Positions 23,649-33,039 of a stretch of 45,316 bases of DNA are shown piece by piece. The translations under genes were made by a program, and so were the position numbers. Source of the DNA: Balnearium lithotrophicum. Its GTDB lineage: Bacteria; Aquificota; Aquificia; Desulfurobacteriales; Desulfurobacteriaceae. The notes beneath the pieces were generated by a model. That model worked only from the letters and a program-made list of their open reading frames with translations, was not told where the DNA came from and searched no databases. Position 1 is the stretch's first letter. Every line of letters begins with the position of its first letter. The stretch covers positions 1 to 45,316 of the forward strand of contig NZ_FXTM01000017.1 of the NCBI RefSeq assembly GCF_900182585.1, read 5' to 3'.

Positions 23649-24924
23649 TTTCCTTCTGGGGCCTCCCCGCCCCTTTTAAATAACCTTTTCTCAGGTTAAA
23701 CGTTAAGTTTGTTAGAAAACCTGCTATTGAAACAACTATTCCTACAGGAACAACTACGTTGTAGTCGTACGTCGTTTCAAGAGCCAAAACAACAGCTGTA
23801 AATGGGATTTTCATCACAACTCCAACAAAGACAGAGGCGCCTATTGCTGCAAAGTAGAAGGGCTCAACGTTAAATCCAAAGTACTTCATACTTTCTCCAA
23901 ATCCGTATCCTACGAGAGCTCCTATACTCATAAGAGTGATGAAGAGTCCTCCTACTGCATTTGAGTAGAGGGAGATTGCATTTGAAACTATTCTAAGGAG
24001 TGTCAGCAAAAATATTGTAGTTAGAGGAATTTTGAACTTACCGTTTATGAGTTCTTCAACTACCTCATGTCCAGAAAAACCGGCAAAGGGTGATATTTTT
24101 AAAAGGAAAGCAATGGAGATTCCACCTAAAATGGATATTACTGTTATTCTCATAAATGGGGAGAATTTCCTCTGAGCAATGCCATTTAAGTAAAAGAGGA
24201 GTTTGTCCCTTAGTAATAAATACATATATATTCCTAAGGTTACAACAGGAATGAAGAGAAAAATTGAAAATATGTAGTCAAACTGAATCGATTTCCCTAT
24301 TGAGAACTCAAAGATTAAAGGTTTTAAGATTAAGAGGGCAACTAAGAAGGCAGAGAAACTTCCAATTATCATAAACCCTACAAAATCCCTTATCAACTGG
24401 TAGGCAACATTTTCAACTGCAAAGAGAATTCCCGTTATCGGAGAAACAAAGACAGCTGCAATTCCGCTGCTTGCTCCTATTCCTATTGAAACCTTTAAGA
24501 GGTTTTTCGGTAGATTAAAAAACTTGTGAAACCTGTAGGCAATCATTGCTCCTATTGCAGCAGAGGGACCTTCGTTTCCAACTGCAAATCCGCTTCCAAT
24601 TGACAGTGCAGAGGCAACAATTTTGTGTGCAAGGTCGCCAAGTGAAAACGTTATTCTGTTTTCATCGAGAGCTCTTGCAATTTCCCTTACTCCGTACTCC
24701 CTTGCCTTTTCGTTGTTGAGTATTATCAGATTCACAATGAGGATTGATGACGTCGTTATAAATGCAACGTACCAGAAGGGCAGCTTCGGTATTGTCTCTG
24801 TTGGATTTCCAAGATAAAAGGCGTAGGCAAATCCCTTTGACAGGAGAACGTAGAATGAGACGGCAAGCCCCGTTGAGAGGCCTGCAACGATAGAAAAGAA
24901 GAATAGTCTCTTTAAGTTTTCCAT
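23638..24924 (-). CDS. CLC-family chloride channel/transporter
   Basis: A 428-residue CLC membrane protein with about 10-12 hydrophobic segments. Selectivity motifs are present: SIGSGFAVGNEGPSAAIGA (GxEGP, with the gating glutamate), SSGIAAVFVSPITGILFAVE, and AIGASVFVGVVMKIPFTAVV. The retained gating glutamate is compatible with either a channel or an exchanger. No C-terminal CBS domains. It is the last gene of the TPR-AOR-pepA run and starts directly at the pepA stop. Ion identity (chloride or fluoride) is not proven; the fluoride subtype would normally show a Met in the selectivity loop, and I see none there. Confidence 0.9.
   Translation of the reverse strand: MENLKRLFFFSIVAGLSTGLAVSFYVLLSKGFAYAFYLGNPTETIPKLPFWYVAFITTSSILIVNLIILNNEKAREYGVREIARALDENRITFSLGDLAHKIVASALSIGSGFAVGNEGPSAAIGAMIAYRFHKFFNLPKNLLKVSIGIGASSGIAAVFVSPITGILFAVENVAYQLIRDFVGFMIIGSFSAFLVALLILKPLIFEFSIGKSIQFDYIFSIFLFIPVVTLGIYMYLLLRDKLLFYLNGIAQRKFSPFMRITVISILGGISIAFLLKISPFAGFSGHEVVEELINGKFKIPLTTIFLLTLLRIVSNAISLYSNAVGGLFITLMSIGALVGYGFGESMKYFGFNVEPFYFAAIGASVFVGVVMKIPFTAVVLALETTYDYNVVVPVGIVVSIAGFLTNLTFNLRKGYLKGAGRPQKETKN
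23658..23677 (+). terminator. Rho-independent terminator of the porin gene
   Basis: GGGGC (23658-23662) pairs with GCCCC (23669-23673), six-base loop, followed by TTTT, ten bases after the porin stop. It lies inside the C-terminal codons of the convergent CLC gene. Confidence 0.75.
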
Positions 24925-26352
24925 CTATTCTTTTATTAGGAGCTCCGTAATTGTTCTAACCGGCTGACCTGTAGCTCCACTGGTATAGTACTTCCAAGGT
25001 GAATCAAGGAAGGCAGGTCCTGCTATGTCTATGTGAGCCCACGATTTAACGCTCTTTGAATCAACAAAGTTCTGTAGAAACAGTGCTGCAGTTATTGCCC
25101 CACCGTATCGGCTCTTTCCGACGTTCTGTAAATCGGAGTACTTTCCTTTTATGTCTTCCTTCAAATCCTCGTCCAATGGCATTCTCCACATCTTTTCTCC
25201 TGTCTCCTCAGACAGGGAAAGGAGCTCCTTGGCCAATTTTTCGCTGTTGGAGAAGAGACCTGAAGTGTAGTGACCTAAGGCAACAACACACGCTCCTGTA
25301 AGGGTGGCCATGTCTATCATTACATCTGGAGAGAGCTCCGAACCGTAGATGAGAGCATCTGCGAGGATTAACCTTCCCTCTGCATCCGTTGAGTGAACCT
25401 CTACGCTCTTTCCGTTTCTAAATACAATTATGTCATCCGGCCTGTAGGCGTTACCGTCTGGCATGTTTTCAACGGTTGGAATGAGTGCATGGACTTCAAC
25501 GTTCGGTTTTAACTCTCCAACTGCCCTCATTATTCCAAGTACTGCACAGGCTCCGGCCTTGTCGGACTTCATCGTCTTCATGTACTGTTCAGGCTTTATG
25601 TTCAGCCCTCCACTGTCAAACGTTACTCCTTTTCCTACTAAGACAACCCTCTTCTCTGCTTTTTTAGGTTTGTAAGTTATGTGGATAAACCTTGGTGGAT
25701 TCTTGCTTCCCTTTCCAACGGTTAGTATTCCGACCATTTTGTTCTTTTCAAGCTTCTTCTCATCAAAGACCTTACACTCAAAGCCGTACTCCTCTGAGAG
25801 CTCCTTCGCTTTTCTTGCCAAGACATCTGGAGTGATAACGTTACCGGGCTCGTTTACCAGGTCCCTTGTAAAGTTTGCAGCCTCTGCAAGAACTCTTCCC
25901 AACTCAAACTGCTTTTTATATTCCTTAACACCTGCTACGTAAACTTTTTCCACTTCCTTTTTATCTTTCTCTTCAGATTTGTACTTTTTAAATTCGTAAC
26001 TTCCTAAAATCAATCCCTCTGCAACTGCCTTCGCAGACCTTTCCTTCAGTTTTTCAACTCCTAAAAGTTCACAGACAACCCTTTTAAACTCTCTCCTCTT
26101 TGCCTCTTGGATTCCCTTGGCAGAGGCAAGCCTAACAACATCTTCGGAAATCTCTCCTTTTTTCCCAAGTCCTACGTATACAACTGCCTTAAATCCCTCT
26201 CCAGGCAGGACAGCAATCTCTCCCTTTTTACCTGAAAAGCCTAAGGATTTGATTTTCTCCTTTTCCTCTACATCCTGTAAACCCTCATAGACTCCTGTTA
26301 TAAGAGCATCTGCTTTCTTCCCTTTTATCTCTGTTGAATATGTTATCTTCAT
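24925..26352 (-). CDS. pepA: Leucyl aminopeptidase (M17)
   Basis: A 475-residue cytosolic aminopeptidase. The C-terminal catalytic domain has VGKGVTFDSGGLNIKPEQYM with metal-binding Lys and Asp, KSDKAGACAVLG, VEVHSTDAEGRLILADAL with Asp/Glu ligands and catalytic Arg, and DMATLTGACVVALG. The N-terminal domain is divergent, as usual. It removes N-terminal residues from peptides using two metal ions and in some bacteria binds DNA. It follows the aldehyde oxidoreductase gene by 10 bases and ends at the CLC start, so it is likely co-transcribed. Confidence 0.95.
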   Translation of the reverse strand: MKITYSTEIKGKKADALITGVYEGLQDVEEKEKIKSLGFSGKKGEIAVLPGEGFKAVVYVGLGKKGEISEDVVRLASAKGIQEAKRREFKRVVCELLGVEKLKERSAKAVAEGLILGSYEFKKYKSEEKDKKEVEKVYVAGVKEYKKQFELGRVLAEAANFTRDLVNEPGNVITPDVLARKAKELSEEYGFECKVFDEKKLEKNKMVGILTVGKGSKNPPRFIHITYKPKKAEKRVVLVGKGVTFDSGGLNIKPEQYMKTMKSDKAGACAVLGIMRAVGELKPNVEVHALIPTVENMPDGNAYRPDDIIVFRNGKSVEVHSTDAEGRLILADALIYGSELSPDVMIDMATLTGACVVALGHYTSGLFSNSEKLAKELLSLSEETGEKMWRMPLDEDLKEDIKGKYSDLQNVGKSRYGGAITAALFLQNFVDSKSVKSWAHIDIAGPAFLDSPWKYYTSGATGQPVRTITELLIKE

Positions 26353-26362
26353 CTTCCACCTC

Positions 26363-28396
26363 CTAAATGTTCCAGTTTACATCCAAAATTCTGCTGTACT
26401 CCTCAAGTGTCCTTGATATGTACTCACGGACAAACTTTATTTTATTTTCGCTAAACTTCTCCAGCCACTTGTTTCCTTTAAATTCCTTACTTGCAGAAAC
26501 AATAAGGTCAACTACCCTTTCACTGTCAGGAAACACGGGATAGCAGTCCACCTTCAGTGCGTAATCGACAAGTTCGGCCAAAACTTTCTTTCCGTGCTCC
26601 TCTGCATTGAGCTTCTCACCGTAAGCCCTCAGGAAGAGGAGTTCAACAACAGATTTTGTCCACTTGACGGGAACGTTGCAGCTCTTTCCTTCAGAAAGCT
26701 CACACTCAACACTTGCCAAGCTCCTCATCCACCTCCTGTGGAACCTGCACCACCCTACGTTGTCGTACCAGTACTCCCCTACTGAGCTCTCAACAATCTT
26801 CTCTGCAAGTTCCTCAGGCTCCGGAAAGACTCCAAACTTGTAGTATGTCCAGTACTTTCCCTGAACGGGAAGCGGAATAAAGTTTCCCATGGCCCAGTAC
26901 ATTGTAGGGTTAACTTCTCCTTTCTTTCCAAGGGGGACGAAAACGGCAAAGTCCTTAAAGCTCTTTCCTTCTGGTAGTCTATCTTTAAACTTTTCATCAA
27001 GAATTTCTGACGCCCTCCTCTTTCCAAGTCCAATTAGTTTCGGTATATCACCATCGGCATAGGCAACCTTTTCTGCAAGCTGACAGAGAAGGTCTGCATT
27101 CTTTTCACTCGTCCTTACAGGGTCGTTTAAAATTGAACTAACATCAAAATCGGGCTTATCCGATATTCCGACCTCTTCAGGTTTTAACATTCCCCTGTGG
27201 ACAACTTCAAATATCCAGGCTGCAACCCCTCCAAACTCAATAGCATCAAAGCCCAAAGAGTCAACCTTTTTAACTGCTCTGTCGCTTGCCTTCAACCAAA
27301 AACTTCCGGACAGTGGACCGTTGGCGTTGTAGGGCTCGTAGTCTGTTTTGTAACCCTCCCTAACCTTTTTACAGACTGCAGGGCACGGCTCTCCACACGT
27401 TGTCCACTTCTTAGTTTCAATGCTCTCAGAGTTAAAGACTTTAACGTAAAACTCCTCAATTACCCTGTAGAGCTTCTCTCTGTCTCCCCTGTCCATGTAG
27501 GCAATCTGCCAGTTGAGAACGGGAGTCTTATCCTTCTCTGATAGGTAATCCCCTCCAAAGGTTCCTCCGGTTTTGAGTTTTGGATTGTACCTGTACTTCT
27601 CCGTCTTTTCGGCAATTACCTTGAAGAGGGGTTTATCGTAGACCTCAGAAAAGAGCTTTTTGACAAAGTCGTAGTTCGAAAGGTCTAAGGCCTTAAACCT
27701 CTTTCCTTCCCAGTTTCCACCAAAGACAATTCCTACAACGTTGTGAGCCCTTGCAAGGACTGAACCACCTCCTCCCCTCGCTGCCCAATCCTCAGCTCCT
27801 TCAACGAACTTTCCATCCCTGACGTCCTGAGAGAATATTGAGGCGTAGTTTGTCGTGTATGCAGCAGGCCCTACACATGCCATTCTAAATTTCTTCCCAT
27901 CAAACAAGTCAGAAAATCTGTCCAATAGATAGTGGCTGAAGGCGTAAACTCCTTCCTTTTCCTTGTAGTTTTTCCAAATTTTGTAAAGGAGTTCCTCCTC
28001 AACAAACTCTATCGATACCGAAACGTTTGATGGACTTCCGTTTATGACCAAAATGGCAGGTTTCTCAGACCTTCCTGTAATCGAGATGATATCAATGCCC
28101 GTTCTTAAAAACGTGTAAGCTGCACCTCCCATCGTTGAGGGGTAGAGGGTTCCGTAGAGTGGAGAGCGGAAGAAAAATGTTAGTCTGTGAGAGCCCGGTA
28201 AAACCGAACCGGCAAAGGGACCAATCCCAACCACAACTGCATTCTTTTTATCGTAGGGAGGGAATTTGTAGCTTTTGAGGACGTTCTTATGGAGGTATAT
28301 TCCGTAGTCTATTACTCCGTAAATTCCTTCCTTTTCGAATGGTTTAAAGATTACCCTTTCGTTGCTTAAGTCAAACTCTAACGTTTTAAATTCCAT
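26363..28396 (-). CDS. Aldehyde ferredoxin oxidoreductase family tungsten/molybdenum enzyme
   Basis: A 677-residue AOR-family protein. The N-terminal pterin-binding region includes VVVGIGPFAGSVLPGSHRLTFFFRSPLYGTLYPSTMGGA; RGGGGSVLARAHNVVGIVFGG is the other pterin contact. Cluster cysteines are C334, C338 and C342 (TTCGEPCPAVCKK) with C550 (GWCRFHRRW) the likely fourth. Spacing Cx3Cx3C differs from the Cx2Cx3C of Pyrococcus AOR, so it may be a distinct branch. Members oxidise aldehydes to acids or run in reverse with ferredoxin. Ferredoxin coupling would link it to the HdrA hydrogenase. Length (about 600-690) is typical. Confidence 0.88.
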   Translation of the reverse strand: MEFKTLEFDLSNERVIFKPFEKEGIYGVIDYGIYLHKNVLKSYKFPPYDKKNAVVVGIGPFAGSVLPGSHRLTFFFRSPLYGTLYPSTMGGAAYTFLRTGIDIISITGRSEKPAILVINGSPSNVSVSIEFVEEELLYKIWKNYKEKEGVYAFSHYLLDRFSDLFDGKKFRMACVGPAAYTTNYASIFSQDVRDGKFVEGAEDWAARGGGGSVLARAHNVVGIVFGGNWEGKRFKALDLSNYDFVKKLFSEVYDKPLFKVIAEKTEKYRYNPKLKTGGTFGGDYLSEKDKTPVLNWQIAYMDRGDREKLYRVIEEFYVKVFNSESIETKKWTTCGEPCPAVCKKVREGYKTDYEPYNANGPLSGSFWLKASDRAVKKVDSLGFDAIEFGGVAAWIFEVVHRGMLKPEEVGISDKPDFDVSSILNDPVRTSEKNADLLCQLAEKVAYADGDIPKLIGLGKRRASEILDEKFKDRLPEGKSFKDFAVFVPLGKKGEVNPTMYWAMGNFIPLPVQGKYWTYYKFGVFPEPEELAEKIVESSVGEYWYDNVGWCRFHRRWMRSLASVECELSEGKSCNVPVKWTKSVVELLFLRAYGEKLNAEEHGKKVLAELVDYALKVDCYPVFPDSERVVDLIVSASKEFKGNKWLEKFSENKIKFVREYISRTLEEYSRILDVNWNI

Positions 28397-28398
28397 AA

Positions 28399-28890
28399 CT
28401 ATCCCCTTTGGTCAAAGGTTTTAAGTGCAGGGGAGCTTTTTCCTCTCCTGTAGTTTTCCATTTCTGAGGGAAGTATCCTTTTAAACTTTCTCTGAATGAG
28501 GAAATTGAGGACGAATATTGTAAATACGGGAAGTGATGCACCTACAAATGCACTCTTTATGTTCATAGATAGTGTAAACAGTTCCTTTCCGGAGTTTTGG
28601 ACGATAAAGTCAACCATCAAAAAGAAAATGTATAGGGAGATTATGTAGTAAACCTGCTTTACGTACTCAACGTAGTCAAGGATAACCGCCGTTAGAAACG
28701 TTATCTTGAAGCTGAACGTCAGTGCGTAGGCAAATCCCCCCGGCTTTATAGCATTTAACGGGTTGTAGCTGTCGGTCTTTGTCTTTTCCAAAAATTTAAG
28801 GGCTGACAGTATCCTCATCAGTCCAGTAATTGTTGGAAGTGAAATTACTAAGAAGGCTATCAATCCCCAGAGAAGCATCTGCCAGTTCAC
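28399..28890 (-). CDS. Small integral membrane protein of unknown function
   Basis: A 163-residue protein with about four hydrophobic segments: LLWGLIAFLVISLPTITGLM, FAYALTFSFKITFLTAVIL, VYYIISLYIFFLMVDFIV and FVGASLPVFTIFVLNFLI, ending in a basic tail (RRGKSS). I do not recognise a family. Its ATG overlaps the TPR gene stop by 4 bases (ATGA) and it ends 2 bases before the oxidoreductase start, so it is firmly in that operon. It might anchor the lipoprotein or the oxidoreductase at the membrane; that is inference only. Confidence 0.7.
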   Translation of the reverse strand: MNWQMLLWGLIAFLVISLPTITGLMRILSALKFLEKTKTDSYNPLNAIKPGGFAYALTFSFKITFLTAVILDYVEYVKQVYYIISLYIFFLMVDFIVQNSGKELFTLSMNIKSAFVGASLPVFTIFVLNFLIQRKFKRILPSEMENYRRGKSSPALKTFDQRG

Positions 28891-30683
28891 TTTTTCCTCC
28901 CCGATTCGTTAGTTTTTATTTCCTTTAGAGCTCCCTCAATCTTTTCTAAGATTCCCGGCTCTTCAGATTCGACATCTGGATTTTCCCTTACAATTTTAAG
29001 AGCTTCCTCCAAATACTTCCTCGCTTCCTTTTTACTTCCAGCTTTTAAGAGACAGCTTCCGTAGTGGTACATGATAACTGCGTCGTTTGGCTTCATTGAA
29101 AGTGCCCTTTTCAAGAGGGAGCAGGCCTGTTTGTAGTTCCCCATTTTGTAGAGTATCCAGCCCTTTGTATCTATGTAGGCAGGACTGTTAGGTTTTGACT
29201 TGAGAGCTCTATCAACCAACCTTAGAGCTTCTTTTAAGTTCTTATTCCTTAGGGCATAGAAGTAGGCCAAATAGTTGTAAATGTCTGGAGATGGCTTCAA
29301 TTTTAAAAGTTTTTTTAGACCTTCTTCAGCTTCCTCGTCCTTTCCCAACTTGTCTGCAAAAAATGAATAGTAGAAGAGAAAGTCCGGATTGTTTTCCAAG
29401 TCCTTTTTAAAATCTGAAAGTAGCTCAAATGCCCCTTCAGTATCTCCCAACTTATCCTTTAAAATAGCTGCCTTTATGAGGTAGTCGGGATTTCCAGTAA
29501 GCTCCCAGAGCTCCTCGTAAACCTCCTCCGCCTCACCCAATTTTTTAAGCTTGTACTTGACCAGTGCCAGTCTTTCAAGAACTGTTGGATTTTTACGGTA
29601 GTACTTTAGCGAAGTCTCGTAGGCCTTTTCTGCTTTTTGGAGGTCTCCCGACATTTCGTAAGCAAGTCCCAACATAAAGTAAACGTTAGGATTGTCCGGA
29701 TTGAGCTTAGAAATCCTCTCAATTATCGGAATTACCTTTTTGTACTCCTTCATCTGAAACAGGTTTGCAGCAACCCACGATAGAAGCTTAAGGTTGTAAG
29801 GGTGGAGGGAGACCAACTTGTTTATCAGTTTAACAGCTTCGTCTGTCTTTCCCTCAGATATGTAGACCGTTAGGAGCTCTCTCAGAGCATAAACGTTGTC
29901 CGGAGAGTCCTTTAGAACCTTCTTTAAAAACTCCTCTGCTTTTTTGTAGTTTTTTGTTTTTTGATAGACCTTTCCAAGGAGGATGTATGAACTCTCAAAA
30001 TCCGTGTTTTCTGAAATTGACTTCTCCAAGTACTTCTCAGCTTTTTTAATTTCTCCCTTCAAGTAGAAAACCTGACCCAAGAAGTAGTCTATTAGATAGT
30101 CATTCCTAAACCGTTTTTCTGCCTCCTTTAAAAACTTTAAGGCTTCGTCGTACTTTTTCTCATTTATAAATAGGTTTGAGAGGAATACGTACGTATCCCT
30201 ATCCTTTTTCTCGTTTAAAACCTTCCTGTAGAGCTCCTCTGCACACCTAAAGTCCCTCTCAACCACGCAGGTTCCTGCAAGGAGTTTAAGGGCATCAACA
30301 TTTTTCGGTTCCTTTTTTAGAATACTCTGTAGAATCTCCTTTGCTTCATCAAACTTGTGTAGGGAGGCTGCAAGCCTTGCAGTTTCTATTCCTAAGTCCG
30401 TTCTTTTACTCAGTTCGTAGGCCTTCTTTATTGCCTTGTAGGCGTTTAAGTTGTCTCCCTTCGATGTAAAATTTAAGTAAAGGGCGTAGTAGTAGGTGTA
30501 GTCTAATTTTATCCTTACGGGTTTAGCCCCCTTCTCTTTTACCTCCCTTACCTTTTTCCTCTGAGAGGTTTTTTCAGAATTACTTTCTTTTTTTACTTCC
30601 TTCGGATTTACCCTTGGTTTTGGAAAGTTTACACAGGAGCCGATGAAAATTGATGTTAACAGGAGAATCCCTAATCTCTTCAT
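28887..30683 (-). CDS. TPR-repeat lipoprotein
   Basis: A 598-residue protein. The signal MKRLGILLLTSIFIGSC carries a lipobox (IGSC), followed by a Lys/Glu-rich linker (to about residue 60) and then roughly 13-14 tetratricopeptide repeats (for example EKKYDEALKFLKEAEKRF, KTKNYKKAEEFLKKVLKDSP, YKQACSLLKRALSMKPND), ending in a charged tail. TPR lipoproteins serve as scaffolds for protein complexes in the envelope (secretion, type IV pilus, polysaccharide export). No specific partner is evident; first gene of a five-gene operon that includes an aldehyde oxidoreductase. Confidence 0.85.
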   Translation of the reverse strand: MKRLGILLLTSIFIGSCVNFPKPRVNPKEVKKESNSEKTSQRKKVREVKEKGAKPVRIKLDYTYYYALYLNFTSKGDNLNAYKAIKKAYELSKRTDLGIETARLAASLHKFDEAKEILQSILKKEPKNVDALKLLAGTCVVERDFRCAEELYRKVLNEKKDRDTYVFLSNLFINEKKYDEALKFLKEAEKRFRNDYLIDYFLGQVFYLKGEIKKAEKYLEKSISENTDFESSYILLGKVYQKTKNYKKAEEFLKKVLKDSPDNVYALRELLTVYISEGKTDEAVKLINKLVSLHPYNLKLLSWVAANLFQMKEYKKVIPIIERISKLNPDNPNVYFMLGLAYEMSGDLQKAEKAYETSLKYYRKNPTVLERLALVKYKLKKLGEAEEVYEELWELTGNPDYLIKAAILKDKLGDTEGAFELLSDFKKDLENNPDFLFYYSFFADKLGKDEEAEEGLKKLLKLKPSPDIYNYLAYFYALRNKNLKEALRLVDRALKSKPNSPAYIDTKGWILYKMGNYKQACSLLKRALSMKPNDAVIMYHYGSCLLKAGSKKEARKYLEEALKIVRENPDVESEEPGILEKIEGALKEIKTNESGRKK

Positions 30684-30722
30684 TTTCCACCTTTTTTAAG
30701 CTTAAAATTGACTACAGGTGTA

Positions 30723-30750
30723 ATTATAAAACCGAAGAAGTTAATTTTAA
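30723..30750 (-). promoter_or_regulatory. Promoter for the TPR-AOR-pepA-CLC operon
   Basis: Minus strand: TATAAT at 30723-30728 with a weak -35 TTAAAA at 30745-30750 (16-base spacer), about 40 bases before the TPR gene and immediately after the thiC terminator hairpin. Confidence 0.5.
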
Positions 30751-30758
30751 GAGAGGAA

Positions 30759-30780
30759 GAAGTAGGGAGCTCCCTACTTC
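30759..30780 (-). terminator. Perfect palindrome overlapping the thiC stop
   Basis: Eleven bases GAAGTAGGGAG at 30759-30769 are followed directly by their exact complement CTCCCTACTTC at 30770-30780, giving a hairpin or cruciform that covers the last thiC codons. On the minus strand it is followed by TTCCTCTCTT, a weak U-rich tail. Its centre is GGGAGCTCCC, one of the window's abundant GAGCTC sites. Confidence 0.55.
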
Positions 30781-32075
30781 CTCTTAAGATACTCTTCTAC
30801 CCTCTTTATCGAACAGAGCTTTCCGCACATTGTACAGGTCTTTTCATCCTCCTGAGGAGCCCTCTCCTCCCTGTACCTTCTTGCAGTTTCAGGGTCTATT
30901 GCGAGTTCAAACTGTTTTTCCCAGTCCAAGTTTTCCCTTGCCTTTGCCATTTCAATATCCCACTCAAGGGCTCCCGGGACTCCCTTGACAATGTCTGCAG
31001 CATGCCCCGCAATTCTCGCAGCTATAACTCCCTGTTTAACATCCTCAACATCTGGAAGGGCTAAGTGTTCTGCCGGAGTTAGATAGCACAGAAAATCGGC
31101 TCCTGCCCTTGCTGCAATAGCCCCTCCAATTGCACCTGTTATGTGGTCGTAACCCGGTGCAACGTCGGTTACTATCGGTCCCAAAACGTAGAAGGGAGCT
31201 CCGTGGCACAGTTTTTTTTGAAGGAGTATGTTTGCCTCCACCTGGTCTAAGGGAACGTGACCCGGACCCTCAACCATTGCCTGAACGTCCGCTTCCCTTG
31301 CCCTATCAACCAACTCTCCCAACGTTATGAGCTCCTCTATCTGACACCTGTCCGTTGCATCTGCTATACATCCAGGTCTCATTCCATCACCCAAGGACAG
31401 GGTAACGTCGTACTTCTTGGCTATCTCCAACAGCCTATCGTAGTGTTCATAGAGTGGGTTCTCAGCATCGTTGTAGACCATCCACTCGGCCATAAGAGCT
31501 CCACCCCTTGAAACGATGTTCATTATTCTTCCTTCTCTCCTCAACCTCTCCAAGGAGCTCTGTGTAACGCCGCAGTGGACCGTTATAAAATCAACTCCAT
31601 CCTTACAGTGCCTCTCAATAACGTCAAAGAGGTCGTCAACGGTCATCTTTCCTATAAACCCGTACTTCTCTGCTGCCTCCCTTGCAGCCTGGTATATTGG
31701 AACTGTTCCAACCATGACAGGTGAATTTTCAACAATCTTTTTTCTCGTTTCGTCTATGAACTTTCCAGTAGATAGGTCCATGACAGCATCTGCACCGTAC
31801 TTCACTGCAACTCTGAGCTTTTCGATTTCAAGTTCTATGTTCTCAATATCTCCGGATGTTCCAATATTTGCATTTACCTTTGTCTTAAGTCCTTTACCTA
31901 TTGCTCTCGGTGTGAAATCGCTTCTCTCCCTGTGGTAGATGTTTGCAGGAATTACTATTGTTCCCTCTATAAGTCCGTTTACTATGTATTCAACAGGCCT
32001 CTTCTCATAGTCTGCACAAAACTCTATCTCCCTTGTAACAATTCCCTTTTTAGCAAGTTCAACTAACGTTGCCAT
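30774..32075 (-). CDS. thiC: Phosphomethylpyrimidine synthase
   Basis: A 433-residue radical-SAM ThiC converting aminoimidazole ribotide to the thiamin pyrimidine. Motifs include [63 protein letters not shown] and [10 protein letters not shown]. The cluster cysteines sit at the C-terminus in [12 protein letters not shown]. It lacks the N-terminal extension of plant/E. coli-type ThiC (about 600 residues) and is the short form common in archaea and thermophiles. The start overlaps the thi4 stop by one base, with GAGGAGG ahead, so both are under the TPP riboswitch. Confidence 0.97.
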   Translation of the reverse strand: MATLVELAKKGIVTREIEFCADYEKRPVEYIVNGLIEGTIVIPANIYHRERSDFTPRAIGKGLKTKVNANIGTSGDIENIELEIEKLRVAVKYGADAVMDLSTGKFIDETRKKIVENSPVMVGTVPIYQAAREAAEKYGFIGKMTVDDLFDVIERHCKDGVDFITVHCGVTQSSLERLRREGRIMNIVSRGGALMAEWMVYNDAENPLYEHYDRLLEIAKKYDVTLSLGDGMRPGCIADATDRCQIEELITLGELVDRAREADVQAMVEGPGHVPLDQVEANILLQKKLCHGAPFYVLGPIVTDVAPGYDHITGAIGGAIAARAGADFLCYLTPAEHLALPDVEDVKQGVIAARIAGHAADIVKGVPGALEWDIEMAKARENLDWEKQFELAIDPETARRYREERAPQEDEKTCTMCGKLCSIKRVEEYLKRK

Positions 32076-32881
32076 TACTCCTCCTCATTCTGTTTAAGCC
32101 TCTCTGATATTTGAGAGGCAACCTTTTTGCCTGACATCAACATTCCTCCGAAAACGGGACCCATCCTATGGGAACCGCACGTTGCATTTGCTGCCATTCC
32201 GCTGACAAATATTCCTGGGAAGACCTCACGGGAGTTTTTAACTGTATCCTCCTCCCCAACAGACGCCCACAGGGGTTTCTCTCCAACTACACAACCGGTT
32301 TCTGTATCCAACCTTATCCCAGCCTTTCTCTGGAGGGTTGAAACAACCGTCGCATCGTGTCCCGTTGCATCGATAACGTACTTTGAGGTTACAACTAAAG
32401 GGTCAACCATCAGGTGTGCCATATCAACGGTACTCCAGTTTATCACAAGGCCACATACCCTGTACTGGCTGTTTACCCTTTTCAGAACAACGTCCTCGGC
32501 AGTTACACCGTTAAATACAGTTGCTCCAGCCTTTACTGCCTTTGATGCAATCGTTGTTACGGCCTCAACGGCATCAGCAACGTAGTAACCGGGTTTAAAC
32601 TCCCTGTAGTTAACGCCAAACTCATCAAGAATTTCCCTTCCCATCTCCTGAACAACAATTTCGTTGAAAAACATCGCTCCTGCCCACATTCCACCACCGA
32701 TTGAGAGCTTTCTCTCAAAGAGGGCTACCCTGTAACCTTCCTTTGCTAAATAGTAGGCAGCAACGAGTCCCGAAGGACCTCCTCCAACAATTGAAACGTC
32801 ATTTTCCAAGTGATTTTGGAGCTTTTCCATAAAAGAAGAGATGATTGCCTGAGAAATGGTTACCTCACTTAAGTTTTCCAC
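32075..32881 (-). CDS. thi4: Sulfide-dependent thiazole synthase (Thi4 family)
   Basis: A 268-residue Thi4. The FAD/NAD fold starts [19 protein letters not shown], then [16 protein letters not shown] and, at the end, [17 protein letters not shown]. Thi4 makes ADP-thiazole from NAD and glycine plus sulfur. In yeast the sulfur comes from Cys205, two bases before a metal-binding Asp; the matching stretch here (residues 153-161, DMAHLMVDP) has Met158, with H156 nearby and D160 as the metal ligand. So it must use free sulfide catalytically. DATGHD (H175) is the other metal region. Start is GTG with CAGGAGG upstream, after a TPP riboswitch. Confidence 0.92.
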   Translation of the reverse strand: MENLSEVTISQAIISSFMEKLQNHLENDVSIVGGGPSGLVAAYYLAKEGYRVALFERKLSIGGGMWAGAMFFNEIVVQEMGREILDEFGVNYREFKPGYYVADAVEAVTTIASKAVKAGATVFNGVTAEDVVLKRVNSQYRVCGLVINWSTVDMAHLMVDPLVVTSKYVIDATGHDATVVSTLQRKAGIRLDTETGCVVGEKPLWASVGEEDTVKNSREVFPGIFVSGMAANATCGSHRMGPVFGGMLMSGKKVASQISERLKQNEEE

Positions 32882-32946
32882 TTCTGCCTCCTGAAATTGT
32901 ATTTTTTACCACGAGGGAGGCTGTAAGGAGGGAAAGGGGAACCTTT

Positions 32947-33033
32947 GCCGCTCCCTACGCCGGCATTACCCGGATCAGGTTCCAGGGGTTCCTGCATCGC
33001 AGGTCTCAGGAGCTCCGCTCCACCCCCGCGGCA
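32947..33033 (-). promoter_or_regulatory. TPP (THI-box) riboswitch upstream of thi4-thiC
   Basis: Read on the minus strand, the aptamer has a P1 stem (GCCGC with GCGGC), the GGAGCGGAGCTCC arm, the invariant CTGAGA, a second arm around CTGCGATGCAG, and the conserved AACCTGATCCGGGTAATGCC followed by GGCGTAGGGA. These are the thiamin pyrophosphate-binding elements. There is no U-run after it. Between aptamer and GTG lie CCCTCCTT and GCCTCCC, able to pair with the GGAGG ribosome site, so control is probably at translation (inference). Confidence 0.95.
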
Positions 33034-33039
33034 CTATTA

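Noticed and set aside
30708-31064. Plus-strand frame across the thiC end
   Set aside because: It is a shadow of thiC on the opposite strand, with no ribosome site.
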